Source: Paragorgia papillata (Eukaryota > Cnidaria > Anthozoa > Scleralcyonacea > Coralliidae). Taken from it: a DNA stretch of 64,000 nt. A program made the position numbers and the translations under genes. The stretch's first letter is position 1, and every line of letters begins with the position of its first letter. Below are positions 10,490 to 22,124 of this stretch, piece by piece. Where the stretch lies: assembly GCA_035771165.1 (NCBI GenBank), contig JAWNZC010000285.1:1912501-1976500 (forward strand). The letters are read 5' to 3'. A model generated the notes under the pieces. It was not told where the DNA came from and ran no database searches. It was given only the letters and a program-made list of their open reading frames with translations.

Positions 10490-11260
10490 TACGATTTTCA
10501 GGGTTCTATTCTATACGATTTTTTCAAATTCACGTATCTTGTACATAATGTAACATTCTATCTAACTGTACGAGTTTTGTTAATGGCACAAACCTACAGA
10601 CGATTCAGGGATACTTTAAAATGATTGCGTTTGACCGTACGCCAAGTGATAGCATAATAATGCAATTTGATATTTGCGCTCATCTCAGTTCAAATAGATT
10701 TTTCTCCGTTGCTATTCTATACGATTTGTTCTGATTCACATATGTTGTACAGAATTTAACGCTCTATCTAACCGTGCAAGTTTCCCGAATGGCACAAAAC
10801 TACAGACGAATTCAGGGGTATACTTTAAACACGCGGTATCCGGTGGTTCAACTGCAATGAAGATATATTCCAATACGGCTGTTAGCCGTTAAATTCTACA
10901 TTTCCGACAACATTTTTTACTAAAACATCATGATTCTCAGGGTTCTACTCTATACGATTTTTTCTAATGCACATATGTTGTAGAGTATTTAACGCTCTAT
11001 CTAACTGTACAAGTTTCGTGAATGGCACAAACCTACAGACGATTCAGGGATACTTTAAATATGATTGCGTTTGACCCGATAATTGCCATTTGATATTTTG
11101 CGCTCATCTCAGTTCAAATAGATTTTTCTCCGTTGCTATTCTACGTTTTTTTCTAATTCACATTTGTTGTACAGAATTTCACGCTCTATCTAACGGTATA
11201 AGTTTCTAAAATGGCACAAACCTACAGACGATTCAGGTGAGGGGTATACCCACGGTGTCC
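10490..11260. repeat. Satellite-like array, ~190-235 bp unit, four copies
   Basis: The block TTCTATACGATTTTTTCTAA, then CTCTATCTAACTGTACAAG and CACAAACCTACAGACGATTC, recurs with TCTAAC at 10561, 10767, 11000 and 11189. A fifth copy lies apart at about 11940-12130 (TCTAAC near 12003). Spacing is irregular and copies differ by indels. No coding region is evident in 10550-11480 beyond the repeat. Confidence 0.75.
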
Positions 11261-11479
11261 GGCTCAACAGCCGTATTGGGATATATCATTCATGCAGTTA
11301 GCCGTTAAATTCTATATTTCCGACAAAGTTTTGCACTAAAACATTTCGGAGACAGGGGATATTGCTGATAAAACTGGTAAGTATTTTTAACGTGACTTAT
11401 AGTAAACATGTGAGTGTGATCTACCACAGTTTTTCATGATAAAACATTATTTCGGTCAGAGAACGCGTACTTTCTCTTT

Positions 11480-11625
11480 GATTATCTTATAAGATATTAA
11501 GATCTCGCTAAAATCTTATAAGATCTACGTGTAAAATTCTTATAAGATTTTTCTTAAGATCTTACAAGATTTTCCAAGATCACACAAGATCTTACAAGAT
11601 CTTGACAAGATTCTCCAGTGGTGGG
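11480..11625. repeat. Cluster of AAGATCTTATAAGATC-type palindromes
   Basis: About 140 bases consist of overlapping variants of ATCTTATAAGAT and AAGATCTTGACAAGAT. A shorter copy (about 12147-12195) accompanies the second zinc-finger fragment. Such palindromic words are typical of subterminal regions of DNA transposons. Confidence 0.6.
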
Positions 11626-11919
11626 TTTGGCGCAGATACATGTACGCATAGCAGACCTTTTGTTTTCAGTTTGTTGTTTGGGATTTGGAACCTTATGCTT
11701 TAGCTCTTGTGATCTAGATGGATATGCAGTGCCCCAAGAGGTTGTTTTCTTTGCAGATGGCTCTGCTGCACAGTTATTACAAAGAACTGAACAACCATAG
11801 CCTTCCACCATTAATTTTTCCACAGATGACATGAACATTTTGTGACAGGAAGAACACGAATGAGCCCCTCCTGACTCCTCTTTACAAACACAACAAATTG
11901 GAGGTTTTAAAGAGGCCAT
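11554..11919 (-). CDS. Small Cys-rich zinc-finger protein or exon, possibly element-borne
   Basis: The 121-residue frame opens with a dense metal-binding pattern: CCVC, then HSCSSCHK, then CSVLCNNC within about the first 50 residues. The remainder is basic and low in structure. Similar Cys/His modules sit at the N-terminus of mobile-element proteins in aquatic invertebrates. No splice partner was found. The C-terminal part is encoded by the neighbouring palindromic repeat, which suggests that this is a piece of a transposon rather than a host gene. Confidence 0.4.
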   Translation of the reverse strand: MASLKPPICCVCKEESGGAHSCSSCHKMFMSSVEKLMVEGYGCSVLCNNCAAEPSAKKTTSWGTAYPSRSQELKHKVPNPKQQTENKRSAMRTCICAKPTTGESCQDLVRSCVILENLVRS

Positions 11920-12139
11920 GACTCATCAGGATATGTTTTTCAGGGTTCTATTCTATACGATTTTTTCTAATTCACATATGTTGTCGAGTATTTAACGCTC
12001 TATCTAACTGTACAAGTTTCGTGAATGACACAAACCTACAGACAATTCAGGGATACTTTAAATATGATTGCGTTTGACCAGATAATTGCCATTTGATATT
12101 TGGCGCTCATCTCAGTTCAAATAGATTTTTCTCCGTTGC

Positions 12140-12415
12140 TATTCTAAGATTTTCCAAGATCACACAAGATCTTACAAGATCTTGACAAGATTCTCCAATG
12201 GTGGGTTTGGCGCAGATACATGTACGCATAGCGGACCTTTTGTTTTCAGTTTGTTGTTTGGGATTTGGAACGTTATGCTTTAGCTCTTGTGATCTAGAGG
12301 GATATGCAATGCCCCCAAGAGGTTGTTTTCTTTGCAGGTGGCTCTGCTTTTGTAGACAGGAAGAATACAAATGAGCCCTTAAAGGGTTTTAAAGAGGTTT
12401 TAAAGAGGCCATGAC
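12140..12415 (-). pseudogene. Second, truncated copy of the zinc-finger fragment
   Basis: This minus-strand segment repeats the C-terminal half of the 11554-11919 protein (shared text YPSRSQELKH and NKRSAMRTCICAKPT) and both are preceded by the same CATGACTCATCAGGA border on the plus strand. The Cys cluster has been lost to a deletion. It marks a local duplication that also copied one unit of the neighbouring satellite. Confidence 0.65.
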
Positions 12416-12479
12416 TCATCAGGAGATGTTTCCTTTAATTAAATTATGAGATATGACAAATTGACAATTAATATATTAT

Positions 12480-12535
12480 ATATTATCAGAGAGACATAGA
12501 TAGATTAGATAGATAGATAGTAAGATAGATAGATA
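12480..12535. repeat. (GATA)n microsatellite
   Basis: It is an imperfect run of TAGA/GATA units, followed by ACATCTTTATTTTAGTGC. Confidence 0.8.
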
Positions 12536-12539
12536 CATC

Positions 12540-13335
12540 TTTATTTTAGTGCTGTACGATAATTACATCAGTTTACATCTGCTTTAGATGTAAGTCGTAC
12601 ACTATTATGTTACAATTTACAATAAATATTTTTGATAAGGAATAAGGATATCTCAGGAAATCAGGATATCTCAGTCTCACGAGACACAAGTGTCGAGTTC
12701 AACAGGAAACTGTTCAACACGAAAAATAAATTTCATATTTCCAAGCATCCATGTTTTAATACAATGTATTGGCAGTATTGTTCTGTTTATTAACTTTATT
12801 ATATAAAAAATTGTCCTGTTGCCGTGCAAAAATAGAACAGTAAACTGCAATTATCATAACTATAAATAATCACACATGACAGTCACATGACACATGTGAG
12901 ATTATCACTTTTATTCTTTTGATTGTCTACTGTTTTATTGTTTATTAGTTTGACTTCAACAACAGTTCATATTATACAATATACTAATCACAAGACACCA
13001 TGGCCATTGGCCATGGCCCAGTGATGTTTTGCAGGGGGTACGCGGGGGAACGGCGTTCCCCCACTATTTTTGTCGGGAGAACACCGTTCCCCCTGACAAA
13101 AATTAAACGTATTGGAACACCGTTCAATACCGCACTATTTTTGCTTAGAGTCGATGAGTGTACTCGTTTTTGTATCTACTGCGCATGCGCGAGTAGATAC
13201 ATTGCTGTCGTGCGTGTAATGTAAGTTAACAAAAGAATGCCTTCGGAGCCAATCAAAACATATAATTAAACGATTGACTCACGACAAACCACCGAAGCCA
13301 AAATAACTGCTGTACCCCAAGTCATTGTTGACAGC
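12540..13335. other. Non-coding stretch with short palindromes
   Basis: No gene recognised. Perfect or near-perfect palindromes occur at about 13000-13020 (GGCCATTGGCCATGGCC) and 13048-13067 (GGGGGAACGGCGTTCCCCC). The word CCGTTCCCC recurs near 13085. Confidence 0.5.
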
Positions 13336-13439
13336 ATGGTTGCATGGAGCGAGATATTTGACAAGGAGCGGGATATTCAACAAGAGGAAGTTTTTACAAA
13401 TTTAGTAAGTATTTTAAGTATTATGGAGGGGCATTCCGG

Positions 13440-13795
13440 ACAAAAATGTCATTCGTTCGTACCCCATTTCATTCGTTCGTACACCCTATGCCATTCGATC
13501 GTACACCTCATGCTATTCGATCGTGTCCTATGCCATTCGATCGTACTTCATTCCGTTCTTTCGTACTTCATTCCATTCGGTCGTACTTCATGCCATTCGG
13601 TCGTACTTCGTGCCGTTCGGTCGTACATTTCGTACACCTCATTCCATTCGGTCGTACTTCATTCCATTCGGTCGTACTTCATGCCATTCGGTCGTACTTC
13701 ATTCCATTCGGTCGTACTTCATGCCATTCGGTCGTACTTCATGCCATTCGATCGTACTTCATGCCATTCGGTCATTCGACAACCCCGTACCCAGG
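13440..13795. repeat. Minisatellite, 20-bp unit CATTCGGTCGTACTTCATGC
   Basis: About 15 units with variants (CATTCGTTCGTAC, CATTCGATCGTAC) run head to tail. The left border reads TATGGAGGGGCATTCCGGAC. Twenty is not a multiple of three and the unit lacks stops, so all three plus-strand frames are open; the apparent proteins are artefacts. An inverted relative lies at 49190-49560 with the same border. The array ends about 75 bp before the integrase-core gene. Confidence 0.92.
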
Positions 13796-13922
13796 GTCCA
13801 ATTTCTGGCCATTCGTTCGCGTACAGCAATCTCGGGTACGATATTGCATGTACAGCGGTTGCATGTAGGTGAATATAAAATATGGCGAGACTAGATATTT
13901 TATAGAACATAGAGTGCTAGAG

Positions 13923-14730
13923 ATGTCTAACTCATATTCTTTGTCTTCTGCTGGTGAAAGTCAGCAGCATTCTCCATCTCAGTTGATTCACACTAATGTC
14001 AGACAAATTCTAATCGACGTGCTTCATAATATAGAAGGCAGCAATGGCAACATTAACATCGACTACGCTCGCTACAAAGTAGATTGGCTTTGTGCAATAC
14101 TGACGAGATTTGGCAATAATTTTGAAACGGAAGAGTCCATTGTATCACATCTTCAGGAGGCACAAGCTATTCTTGCGACCCTCGAGGATGACCATTACAG
14201 TGACAAGAAACACATGCCACCGCGCATACAAACGGGCTCGAAAGGTAGGCCAAGGTTTGATATTTCTCGTGAACAGTTAGAACTGTTTGTTGATTATGGA
14301 TTTAATGCAAGTGAGATGGCAAAGATGCTGTGTGTCTGCGAGAAAACCGTTTACCGAAGACTGTGTGAATATAGACTCTCGATGAGAGAGAGCTATTCAA
14401 ATATTACAGAGGCAGAGCTGGATGCGTTGGTCAAAGAAATATTAAGGGGATTCCCAAACACTGGTTACAAATCCATGCGTGGACATCTGTTGGCAAGAGG
14501 ATTAAAAGTGCAAGAAAATAGAGTAAGGGAAGCTATGAGAAGATCAGATCCTGAAGGTGTTTTGGTTCGAGCACTACAGTTACGGGTAACTCACAGAAGA
14601 GTTTACAATGTTAGGGGTCCCCTATCACTGTGGCACATGGATGGTCATCATAAACTTATAAGGTAATGTGAAGAGTATGTTGGCTACCAACGCAGAGTTT
14701 TACACTCAGTGGTGGTCATCAGACACTGTT

Positions 14731-14818
<88 letters not shown>

Positions 14819-16215
14819 AATAAAATAGATTTTTGTTGGTATCATAGTTGGAGAAAAACATATACATTATTGCCCCCCTATGTATATGTTAATTTGTAAA
14901 ATAGCATTATTATAAACTATAATTACTTACTATTCAACTTCCAGCGTGCAATATATAACTGCCTGAAAGAGTTCAATCAAAAATTATTTTATTTTTAGGT
15001 GGAGATTTGTCATCCATGGCTGCATAGACGGATTTTCACGGAAGATAATGTACTTGTCATGCAGTGGTAACAACAGAGCCATAACAGTTCTCGCTTTGTT
15101 CATGAAAGCAGTTGCAACACATGGATTGCCCTCCAGAGTCAGAGGGGACCATGGTGGGGAGAATGTTAAAGTGGCTTGGTACATGTTCAACCATCCATTG
15201 CGGGGGCCAGGTCGTGGCAGTTATATAACAGGGTCAAGTGTGCACAATCAACGGATCGAGAGACTGTGGCGTGATCTATTTGTTGGATGTTTGTATATCT
15301 ATTACTCTGTTTTCTATTACTTGGAAGAGTCTGGATATTTGCAATTGAACGATCAAGTTCATATGTTTTGCTTGCACTACATTTTTTCAACCAAGGATTA
15401 ACAGGCATCTTCAACATTTCATTAATGGATGGGACAATCATCCTTTGAGGACTGAACATAATAAAACACCAAACAGACTTTGGATTGGTGGACAATATGC
15501 AGCAAGAGAGATACCTGATCAGCAATTACAGGTAATTACATGCACCTATCACAAAATGCACTTTACTTTGATTATTTAACATTCCAATACATGAGCTACC
15601 AATGTACAATTACATCATTTCATTGAAAAATGAAAGATTGCAAGCAGTTTCCTTTTTTGGGCACTTGATTAATCATGTTCATACAATAGGACTACACTTG
15701 ATACATGTTCAGTGCAACAGTAAATAGTTTTTTTATTGATGTTGGTTGCGCATTGTATGGCACTATGGTTGATTCATAACTGATTATCTGCAAGGGGTCA
15801 GTTATTATGTTTTATTTAATGTTATTTAGAGTGGGCCCCCCCAATAACCAAAATGTAACTGACACCCTGATTATCTGTGATAAGGATATGAAAAATATTG
15901 ATTCATAGTATAGTTTATTTTAAACAGTTGATTTTCACTGTGCAATATGATTATTGTAGTGCAAACATTGATAAATTTAACTGGGTGACTGTCTGTTTTG
16001 AATGACAGGAATGGCATGATTATGGAATTGACATTGATGCACCATGTCCTGCACCTGAGCTGGAAGGAGAACGTGCAATACAGGATGTTGTGTGTCCATT
16101 GCAGCAACCAGATTTTGAGGAAATGAAACAACAGATAGATCCATTACAGGGTGTAGATGGATATGGCATTGAGACTTACATACAGGCATGTTATTTTGTA
16201 TCTTCAAAAATATGA
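13923..16215 (+). pseudogene. Integrase-core (rve-type DDE) gene, three exons, one frameshift
   Basis: Exons are 13923-14662, 14999-15531 and 16009-16215, joined by GT-AG introns in matching phase. Exon 1 encodes a helix-turn-helix region (ASEMAKMLCVCEKTVYRRL). The DDE core spans the first intron: Asp in SLWHMDGHHK, Asp in [10 protein letters not shown] and Glu in NQRIERLW, with 36 residues between the last two. Exon 3 ends YGIETYIQACYFV before the stop. A run of six T at 15382-15387 shifts the frame; without one T, exon 2 would stay open through GWDNHPLRTEHN to its donor, and the total coding length (1,480) is one base over a multiple of three. Similar genes are multicopy in corals and fishes and probably derive from a transposon. 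An upstream in-frame ATG lies at 13869. Confidence 0.75.
14730..14814. repeat. (TA)n microsatellite in intron 1 of the integrase-core gene
   Basis: It is an (AC)n start followed by about 35 TA units. Confidence 0.95.
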
Positions 16216-17236
16216 CATGGTAACTAGTATTTTCCAGACCAGGCATTTAAGTTCTATTTTTTTTATGTACATTTTACCACATCTTTTCTTGTCTTGTACC
16301 TGCATGATGGTTGGTAGATGTTAAGATCAAATTGACTATTGAGTTGAAGTTCAGGTCATGATGACTACAGATTAATATAAATAATAACCACTATTATTAA
16401 TTATAAGTTATTAATTAACTTAACTTAAAACATAACTCAAAAGACCAGTAATACTTATACCTATATGTACATGTACAACTACCATGTGTTTAAATTAATC
16501 TACCATAAAGTTTCCAAAGTACCAAGTGTTGTTACTTTTGGTGGGGAGGGGTTCGTTATTTGCAGTCGACATAAATTACATATCTTAAGTAAACCATGAC
16601 AAGTATTATCAGTCTGTCATTTTTTATTTTAAAATGATTTTAATAAAGTTTGTTTTTTTGCTGGAGGAGTAGGAAGTTCCAGTTTTCTCCTCAGTTCTCT
16701 GCACACCTTTTAGTCCTTTTCACATTACTTTTGCATAACAAGGAATTTAATGACACAACTGTGATGACACCCATAATTTGGTTACACAGAAGTCAAACAA
16801 TGACTATTTTTACTTCTTTTGGAATTACTTAATTGCCACACCTAATCAGCTAACTCTTCCAATGTCTTCTTTGAAATAATACAATGGAGTTAAGCCACAA
16901 GTCTTATCTATAGTGCAAACTTTTATGTTTATTGTCATATTTTCTTCAGTAACAAGGAAAAAGTTAAAAGCATCTAATTGTCGTTGACTATATGTAATTT
17001 AGTGTGGCTATTGAACACAATATTATGATGTACAAAGCTTGACAGTTGTGTTTTCTACAATCTTGGTAAAAAGTATTGGGTCTGTTTATAGGCCCCAGCA
17101 CAAACTATGGTATTGGCATATATCTTGAAACGAGGAACTTTATTTATTCATAAGGTTATCTGCGTGAAAAGGAAAACAAAGCTCAAACATCTCTCGCTAT
17201 ATTTCGTAGAGGAACCACTGTAACAAAACAAATTTT
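16216..17236. other. No gene recognised
   Basis: This is AT-rich sequence downstream of the integrase-core gene. I see no exon, RNA gene or repeat structure that can be supported. Confidence 0.5.
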
Positions 17237-17237
17237 T

Positions 17238-17705
17238 AAAGGCGCTGTTACACTGCGCAGTTTTTAACCCTTTACTGGACACAGACGCAGTTGCTTCTTG
17301 TCTACTTATTAATTTTACTCGTGGCTAACGCCTGACGATTTTACTCGTCATTGTCAAGGAGAGAACTCCCGGAAACCTGGCTAATATTAATGCAAGTTGT
17401 TTCGCAACGACATGGAGAAACGTATCGTTGCTAGACAAGTTCAAGGAACCATTTGCATTGCACCGTGTAACATGCCGTGCATTGGTCAAATCTTTGCGAG
17501 ACCAGTTTTGGCAATCATTGCACAAAGCAGGACCGGGTTCTACTTTGCAACAACTTGTCCCGCAATCAACAATGGCCTTGACCATTGCACGGCATGTTGT
17601 TACATATATGGCACAATCGTTCGCGGAACTTGTTTCGCAATGATATGTCCTCATACCGTGGCAAAACAACTTGCACAAAAAAATGCGCAGTGTAACGGGG
17701 CCTAC
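17238..17705. mobile_element. Foldback/MITE-like element ending in GTTACACTGCGCA
   Basis: The left end reads GCTGTTACACTGCGCA and the right end TGCGCAGTGTAAC, an inverted pair about 440 bp apart. The interior is also partly self-complementary (CCGTGTAACATGCC against GGCATGTTGTTACA; TGGTCAAATC against GACCATTGC). Both strands are open over most of it, a by-product of the palindromic structure. I see no transposase; the ends resemble short hAT-type MITEs, but I could not fix a target duplication. Confidence 0.55.
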
Positions 17706-18269
17706 ATCATTCAACAGCAATCTCAACTGCACTACATAAACTGATTAAAACTGTATTGTATTATATTGTACAGTACATACCTACAGTAAATAACTATAAA
17801 TTTCAACAATACATCCAAGTAACTGAATATAAAAGTCGAACAAAAATGTTCAATACAACATGTATAAAAGGGCCTTCACGCGAACAACTAATTAAGTCCT
17901 AACACAAGTTGGCAAATCTAACTAGAGTGCGCATACTCGCAAACTTTTTCGTGTTGACAAAGTCTTTTCTTATGTGTCAACGTTTGTCAACCATTCGTTT
18001 TGAGATTTCGTGAAGGACATTCCTTGGCAACTATAGCTTGTTACCTTCACATGCCACTGATATTTTAAAACAACAACTTTATGTTGGTGATTATATAGGT
18101 TTGATGTGTCAAAACACAAGGTTGCCATCTTATGTCTACCAACTTTTGTTTGTCTACGGGTGAAGGGTTACAAGAATATGTTGAGAAAAGCATTAAAAAC
18201 AAGCCTCAAAAAGAATTTTCGTGGTCCTGCCTTTCAGTTCAATCACACCGTACACATAATATAAGCGTT
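17706..18269. other. No gene recognised; 3' flank of the HECT gene
   Basis: This is sequence beyond the HECT stop codon. No canonical AATAAA is evident close to the stop on the minus strand, and no other feature is supported. Confidence 0.4.
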
Positions 18270-20124
18270 TTATATTATACCAAAGCCGTGCGCTTGAATA
18301 TCTAACGCAAGTTTCATCTGTCTTGAGAATTCATCAAAGTTTGAAACATTCGCTGGTAATTCTAATTCCATAGGACAGGTGTTGGCGTTTGGTAAGGTGC
18401 TATCAGTTGTGGTGACAGTTATGAAGTCTGGATCATGAAATCCCATCGGCGGTACAGTGCTGGCTCCTGTACAGAACGCCAACAACTTTTGCAAGGCTTC
18501 TTCTTCATCTAAAGATATACAAAAATAGAACTCATCGTAAGGCAAGTGCTCTGACATACTAAAATAAACAAAGGCTAAGGAACAGAAGAGTATAATGTTA
18601 AGGGTGTTCCAACGTATTTAGATAGAGTGTCTCCTCCGCAGGCCCTCGTTGCATCACGGACAGGTCAGGTCACACGCATGAACTTTGACCTTCTCGTGAT
18701 CCAATGAGGGCCTGCGGAAGAGGCTAGAGACCCTGGATAGAAAGTTTGGCCTTGCATCCGTTGCTAAGAAATGTACGAAAGAACGTATACTGTCACAGAA
18801 TTTCCTTTCAGGATTGAATGTACTATTTAAAACACGTACTGCGAATGTTTTAAATGGCTTCATAAACTATCCATATAATAAACTCATATAGAAATCAATT
18901 TTGAAAATTGAAGTTGTCTGAGCCGCAAAATCGAAGAAAAAGTTCATCGAATTTTTTTTTCGAAGTACACGATTTTTCTTTGTGTTTTCCTCATGAATTA
19001 TTAATGAGTTTTTGAAATATACACCAAAACTTGTATACAACTTTTTAATTAATAACAGTAAAAATAGTTGATCCTACCTTGCTGTTCAATAAACTGGTAA
19101 AAATAGCCTTTGATCGTGCAGTCCAAATCCTTATCGAGCAAAAGACTTTTAAACTGTCCAGGTGTAAGGCACACATCGCCGTGAACAAACAAAGGCTTAA
19201 AAATATCAGGATGAGCCCGTGCTTCTTTTAGTACCGGACCAAGACCGTGGGAAAACTGGTCAAGTTCAGCTTTTCGCGATAAGATTACGCTATTAAGCAT
19301 GACGCTTGTAATAGCTTCAAGTTTATTGGCTTTTGCAAGTCTTTTTGTGAACCCAGTTTCCACTAGTGCATCGTTGATTATCTCAGGGATATTAGCAAAA
19401 TCCTCCATGGAATCGATCTGTTTGAAAAAAAGTATAGATAAGAACAAATGTTTCTGTAAAAAATACACTAGCAATTTATTAACATTCTTTTGCCTTATAT
19501 AAACGAAACGTACGTGTATAGTATGCCATTTTCGGATACCCACAACCGTTTAGCTCTAGACTCGCTTTAGATATATTTTAAACTTCAAAACCCTTACCAG
19601 TGTTACAATTTCTCTAATTTCCAAGTCTGGTAAATCATCTGTAACAATATCAATACCTTGACATGAACCTGTAACTAAGTATGAGTAGACAGCGGGAGAC
19701 AAACATGGAAAACCAGGACATCCGTTTACAATTGATGCGGCAATCATTCGTCCAGCTACTTTAAACATATTGGCTCTCAATGCATCTGTGTTATGCATTG
19801 GTATCAATCGGTTTTCGTTCCCCTCAAACAATCTCACAACGTTTGTAGGAGAAACCAGACATCTCATTAGAAGGGTAAAATACTCTCGTCTGGGTCCCCC
19901 ACCATCAATTGCTGGCTCATTCTCAAAGATTATTTTGACAGGAGATTCGAAATCAAAGCTTGATTTTTTAAACAAGGACACACTATCTTGAAACAGGCTT
20001 TCGCGGTTAACAGACAATCTATGAGGGATCAACTTTGTGGGTGCTAGTTTTTGGAGAAGCGCAGAAAGATCAAGTTGACCATCTACATCACTCTTCATCA
20101 TCGCACCAAAATCAGGAAACTCGT
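18270..20124 (-). CDS. HECT domain exons (three) of the interrupted E3 gene
   Basis: Exons 20124-19598, 19417-19078 and 18508-18270 encode the HECT fold. The N-lobe contains FENEPAIDGGGPRREYFTLL, the family's typical entry motif. The C-lobe ends with LPNANTCPMELELP, where the Cys accepts ubiquitin from the E2 before transfer to a substrate. The distance from this Cys to the C-terminus is normal for HECT enzymes. Acceptors read CTATTTAG, TTTCAAACAG and TATCTTTAG; donors GTAAGG and GTAGGA. The frame is intact throughout, with no sign of decay. Confidence 0.88.
18628..18733. repeat. Short inverted repeat 3' of the HECT gene
   Basis: TCCGCAGGCCCTCGTTG and TGAGGGCCTGCGGAAGAG pair imperfectly around a loop of about 40 bases. 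It lies 120 bp downstream of the stop codon on the minus strand and could lie in the 3' UTR. Confidence 0.55.
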
Positions 20125-20556
20125 CTAAATAGAAAACAAACAAAACGTTTTAAAAATCATGGCTTTCTTAGATTCTTGTAAGTTGCAGCCTATATACATT
20201 TCCCCCTTCAATAAGTGTTACTAGTCGGACGCCATATAACAACGATAAAGCCTTTAATTAATGCTAATTTATACATTACAGTCAATCAACAATGGTAACA
20301 ATGGTTACATTCTTTTAACAACTTTTGATAGTCCATATTACCAAATTTGAACATGAACAAGTAAACAACCGTTGTTGATGTTCACACCATGCAATATAAA
20401 CCATCAAAGGTTGTCTAACAGATATACTCGGGGGCAGATGTAGTGTCCTAAACAGTCTACTCAGCTGCAGAGATATCTTCTGCACTTGAAATCATTTTGA
20501 TACAAATAGTTGTGTCCCTATTCCAAGTTACACATTCCCTTTGCAACACAACGAAC
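20125..20556 (-). other. Intron of the HECT gene
   Basis: It is bounded by donor GTTCGT at its 5' side and acceptor CTATTTAG at its 3' side on the minus strand. No separate feature is recognised inside. Confidence 0.6.
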
Positions 20557-21865
20557 CTGTTTCAAAATCATTGTCTGTTCCAATCACTTCGTCGATAACA
20601 TCTGATACGCTTCCAAATTTGCTGTCTAGTAAATTTTGTAAAGTCTCAATACTTAGATGAGGGAAAACGTCTTTTAAGTAGGCAAGGCTACCTAAATAAA
20701 ATAATTTGAGTCATGTGGTATTTCTCATGTTATTAGTTTCATTTGGTTTAGGCGGTTTACTTTTGTGGCTAAATGGTTCAGGTAGTTCATAACCTAGTAC
20801 AGCCAGTTCTTAGCTTTCAAATCTAACATATGTGTTAGTAATTAATTGCATGGTAATGCATGGGGTTATACATGTACAGTACATATTATAATTATACAAA
20901 TAGGGTAATACATACAATAATCTTTGTGGTTGACCTCAACAAAAAAAGTGATTTATACATGGACGCTCCAATGTAGTATAGTTCTTTGACTTGGACATTT
21001 GACTTAAACTTGACTTGGCTAAAAAAGCTTTTTAACATTTATATGTAGCATGTAGTATAGGTGCATATCCATAATTCAGTTTAATTCTGATGCTTTATAA
21101 ATTATTCATTTTTACAAACCTTGGCTGTTTACTTTATTTCCCACAGGAACAGCACACGCAATTACACCTGTATCATCATCGATTCTCTATATGATATGTT
21201 GCAATAATTATAATTAAAAAACAACAAAACAAAGAACTGTTATTGTAGTGTAAACAAAACAAAGTATTGCTATTGTAAAACTCCAGTTATTGTAGTTGAT
21301 GTCCATATACAAATGTTCACATTATTATAGAAATTAATTCATTTCTGAGCAGTGCTATACAGTCGAACATGTATACAGGTACACAGGGAGCCCACCCCAC
21401 AAATATTGGACGTGAGGAGGTCTGAGTATGAGATTGCCATAAGGAAGAGAAAAAAACAATATTTTGACACCGTTTGATGTGTGCCGTATTTTGCTGGGAC
21501 ACTTTTAAACGGTATAAAGAAAAAAAACAAATAAGCGAATTAGGAAATGCCTGTGTCACCGTAATAAACTGACAAGACGCTGAATGACTGACATAAACTT
21601 TGACAATTGACTTTATTTTTGTCGAATTAGGTATAAAAATGATTAGACGCATGGTTTCTGGATCAATTGTGTGTATGTCAAGATATCGTGCTCATAGTCT
21701 GTGTCGAAATTTGGTAAGCACATACCACATGCCTGCCTGGATTATATACAGTACTCCATCTAGGAGCAAATATATTACAATAAATAAAACACACAACACT
21801 GTATGCCAGTACTAACCTCATTTGATTCTATGATTTCCAATTCTGGATCACACGAGTTAATGGAC
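20557..21865 (-). CDS. Three small exons of the HECT gene, including a CUE-like motif
   Basis: Exons are 21865-21817 (49 bp), 21186-21120 (67 bp) and 20691-20557 (135 bp). The last encodes AYLKDVFPHLSIETLQNLL followed by FGSVSDVIDEVIG; the hydrophobic pattern fits the three-helix ubiquitin-binding CUE/UBA fold. A ubiquitin-binding module before a HECT domain is functionally sensible. The short exons supply a linker. Frames join in phase with both neighbours, which is the main support for these small exons. Confidence 0.72.
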
Positions 21866-22124
21866 CTGCAGACAATTGAAAGGCACATCAAGTTACATAC
21901 ATGTTCAAAACTCAAATAGTCGTGTCAAAAAAATTTAAAATAATTTATTTTTAAGATGTGCAGCGATAATCTTGAAACACTAAAAGTGTTTCAAAACCAT
22001 AATTGTATGTATTACTCATAACTATAACAAAAAGAACTAAGGCCAGACTTTTTTTAAATTGGTTTACAGATTTAATTTAAAGAAAAAATGGTTGGTAGTT
22101 TGGAAAAAAAAATAGAAAAAAACC

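Noticed and set aside
13440..13795. CRISPR-like array
   Set aside because: The units are contiguous and nearly identical without unique spacers, and the genome is eukaryotic. It is a minisatellite.
13336..13894. Overlapping proteins of 120-180 residues rich in HSVVLHAIRSYF repeats, and similar frames at 49021-49541
   Set aside because: They are translations of the 20-bp minisatellite, which is open in all frames of one strand because the unit lacks stops and is not a multiple of three.
17325..17744. Proteins of 115-135 residues on both strands
   Set aside because: Produced by a self-complementary MITE-like element; no conserved domain on either strand.
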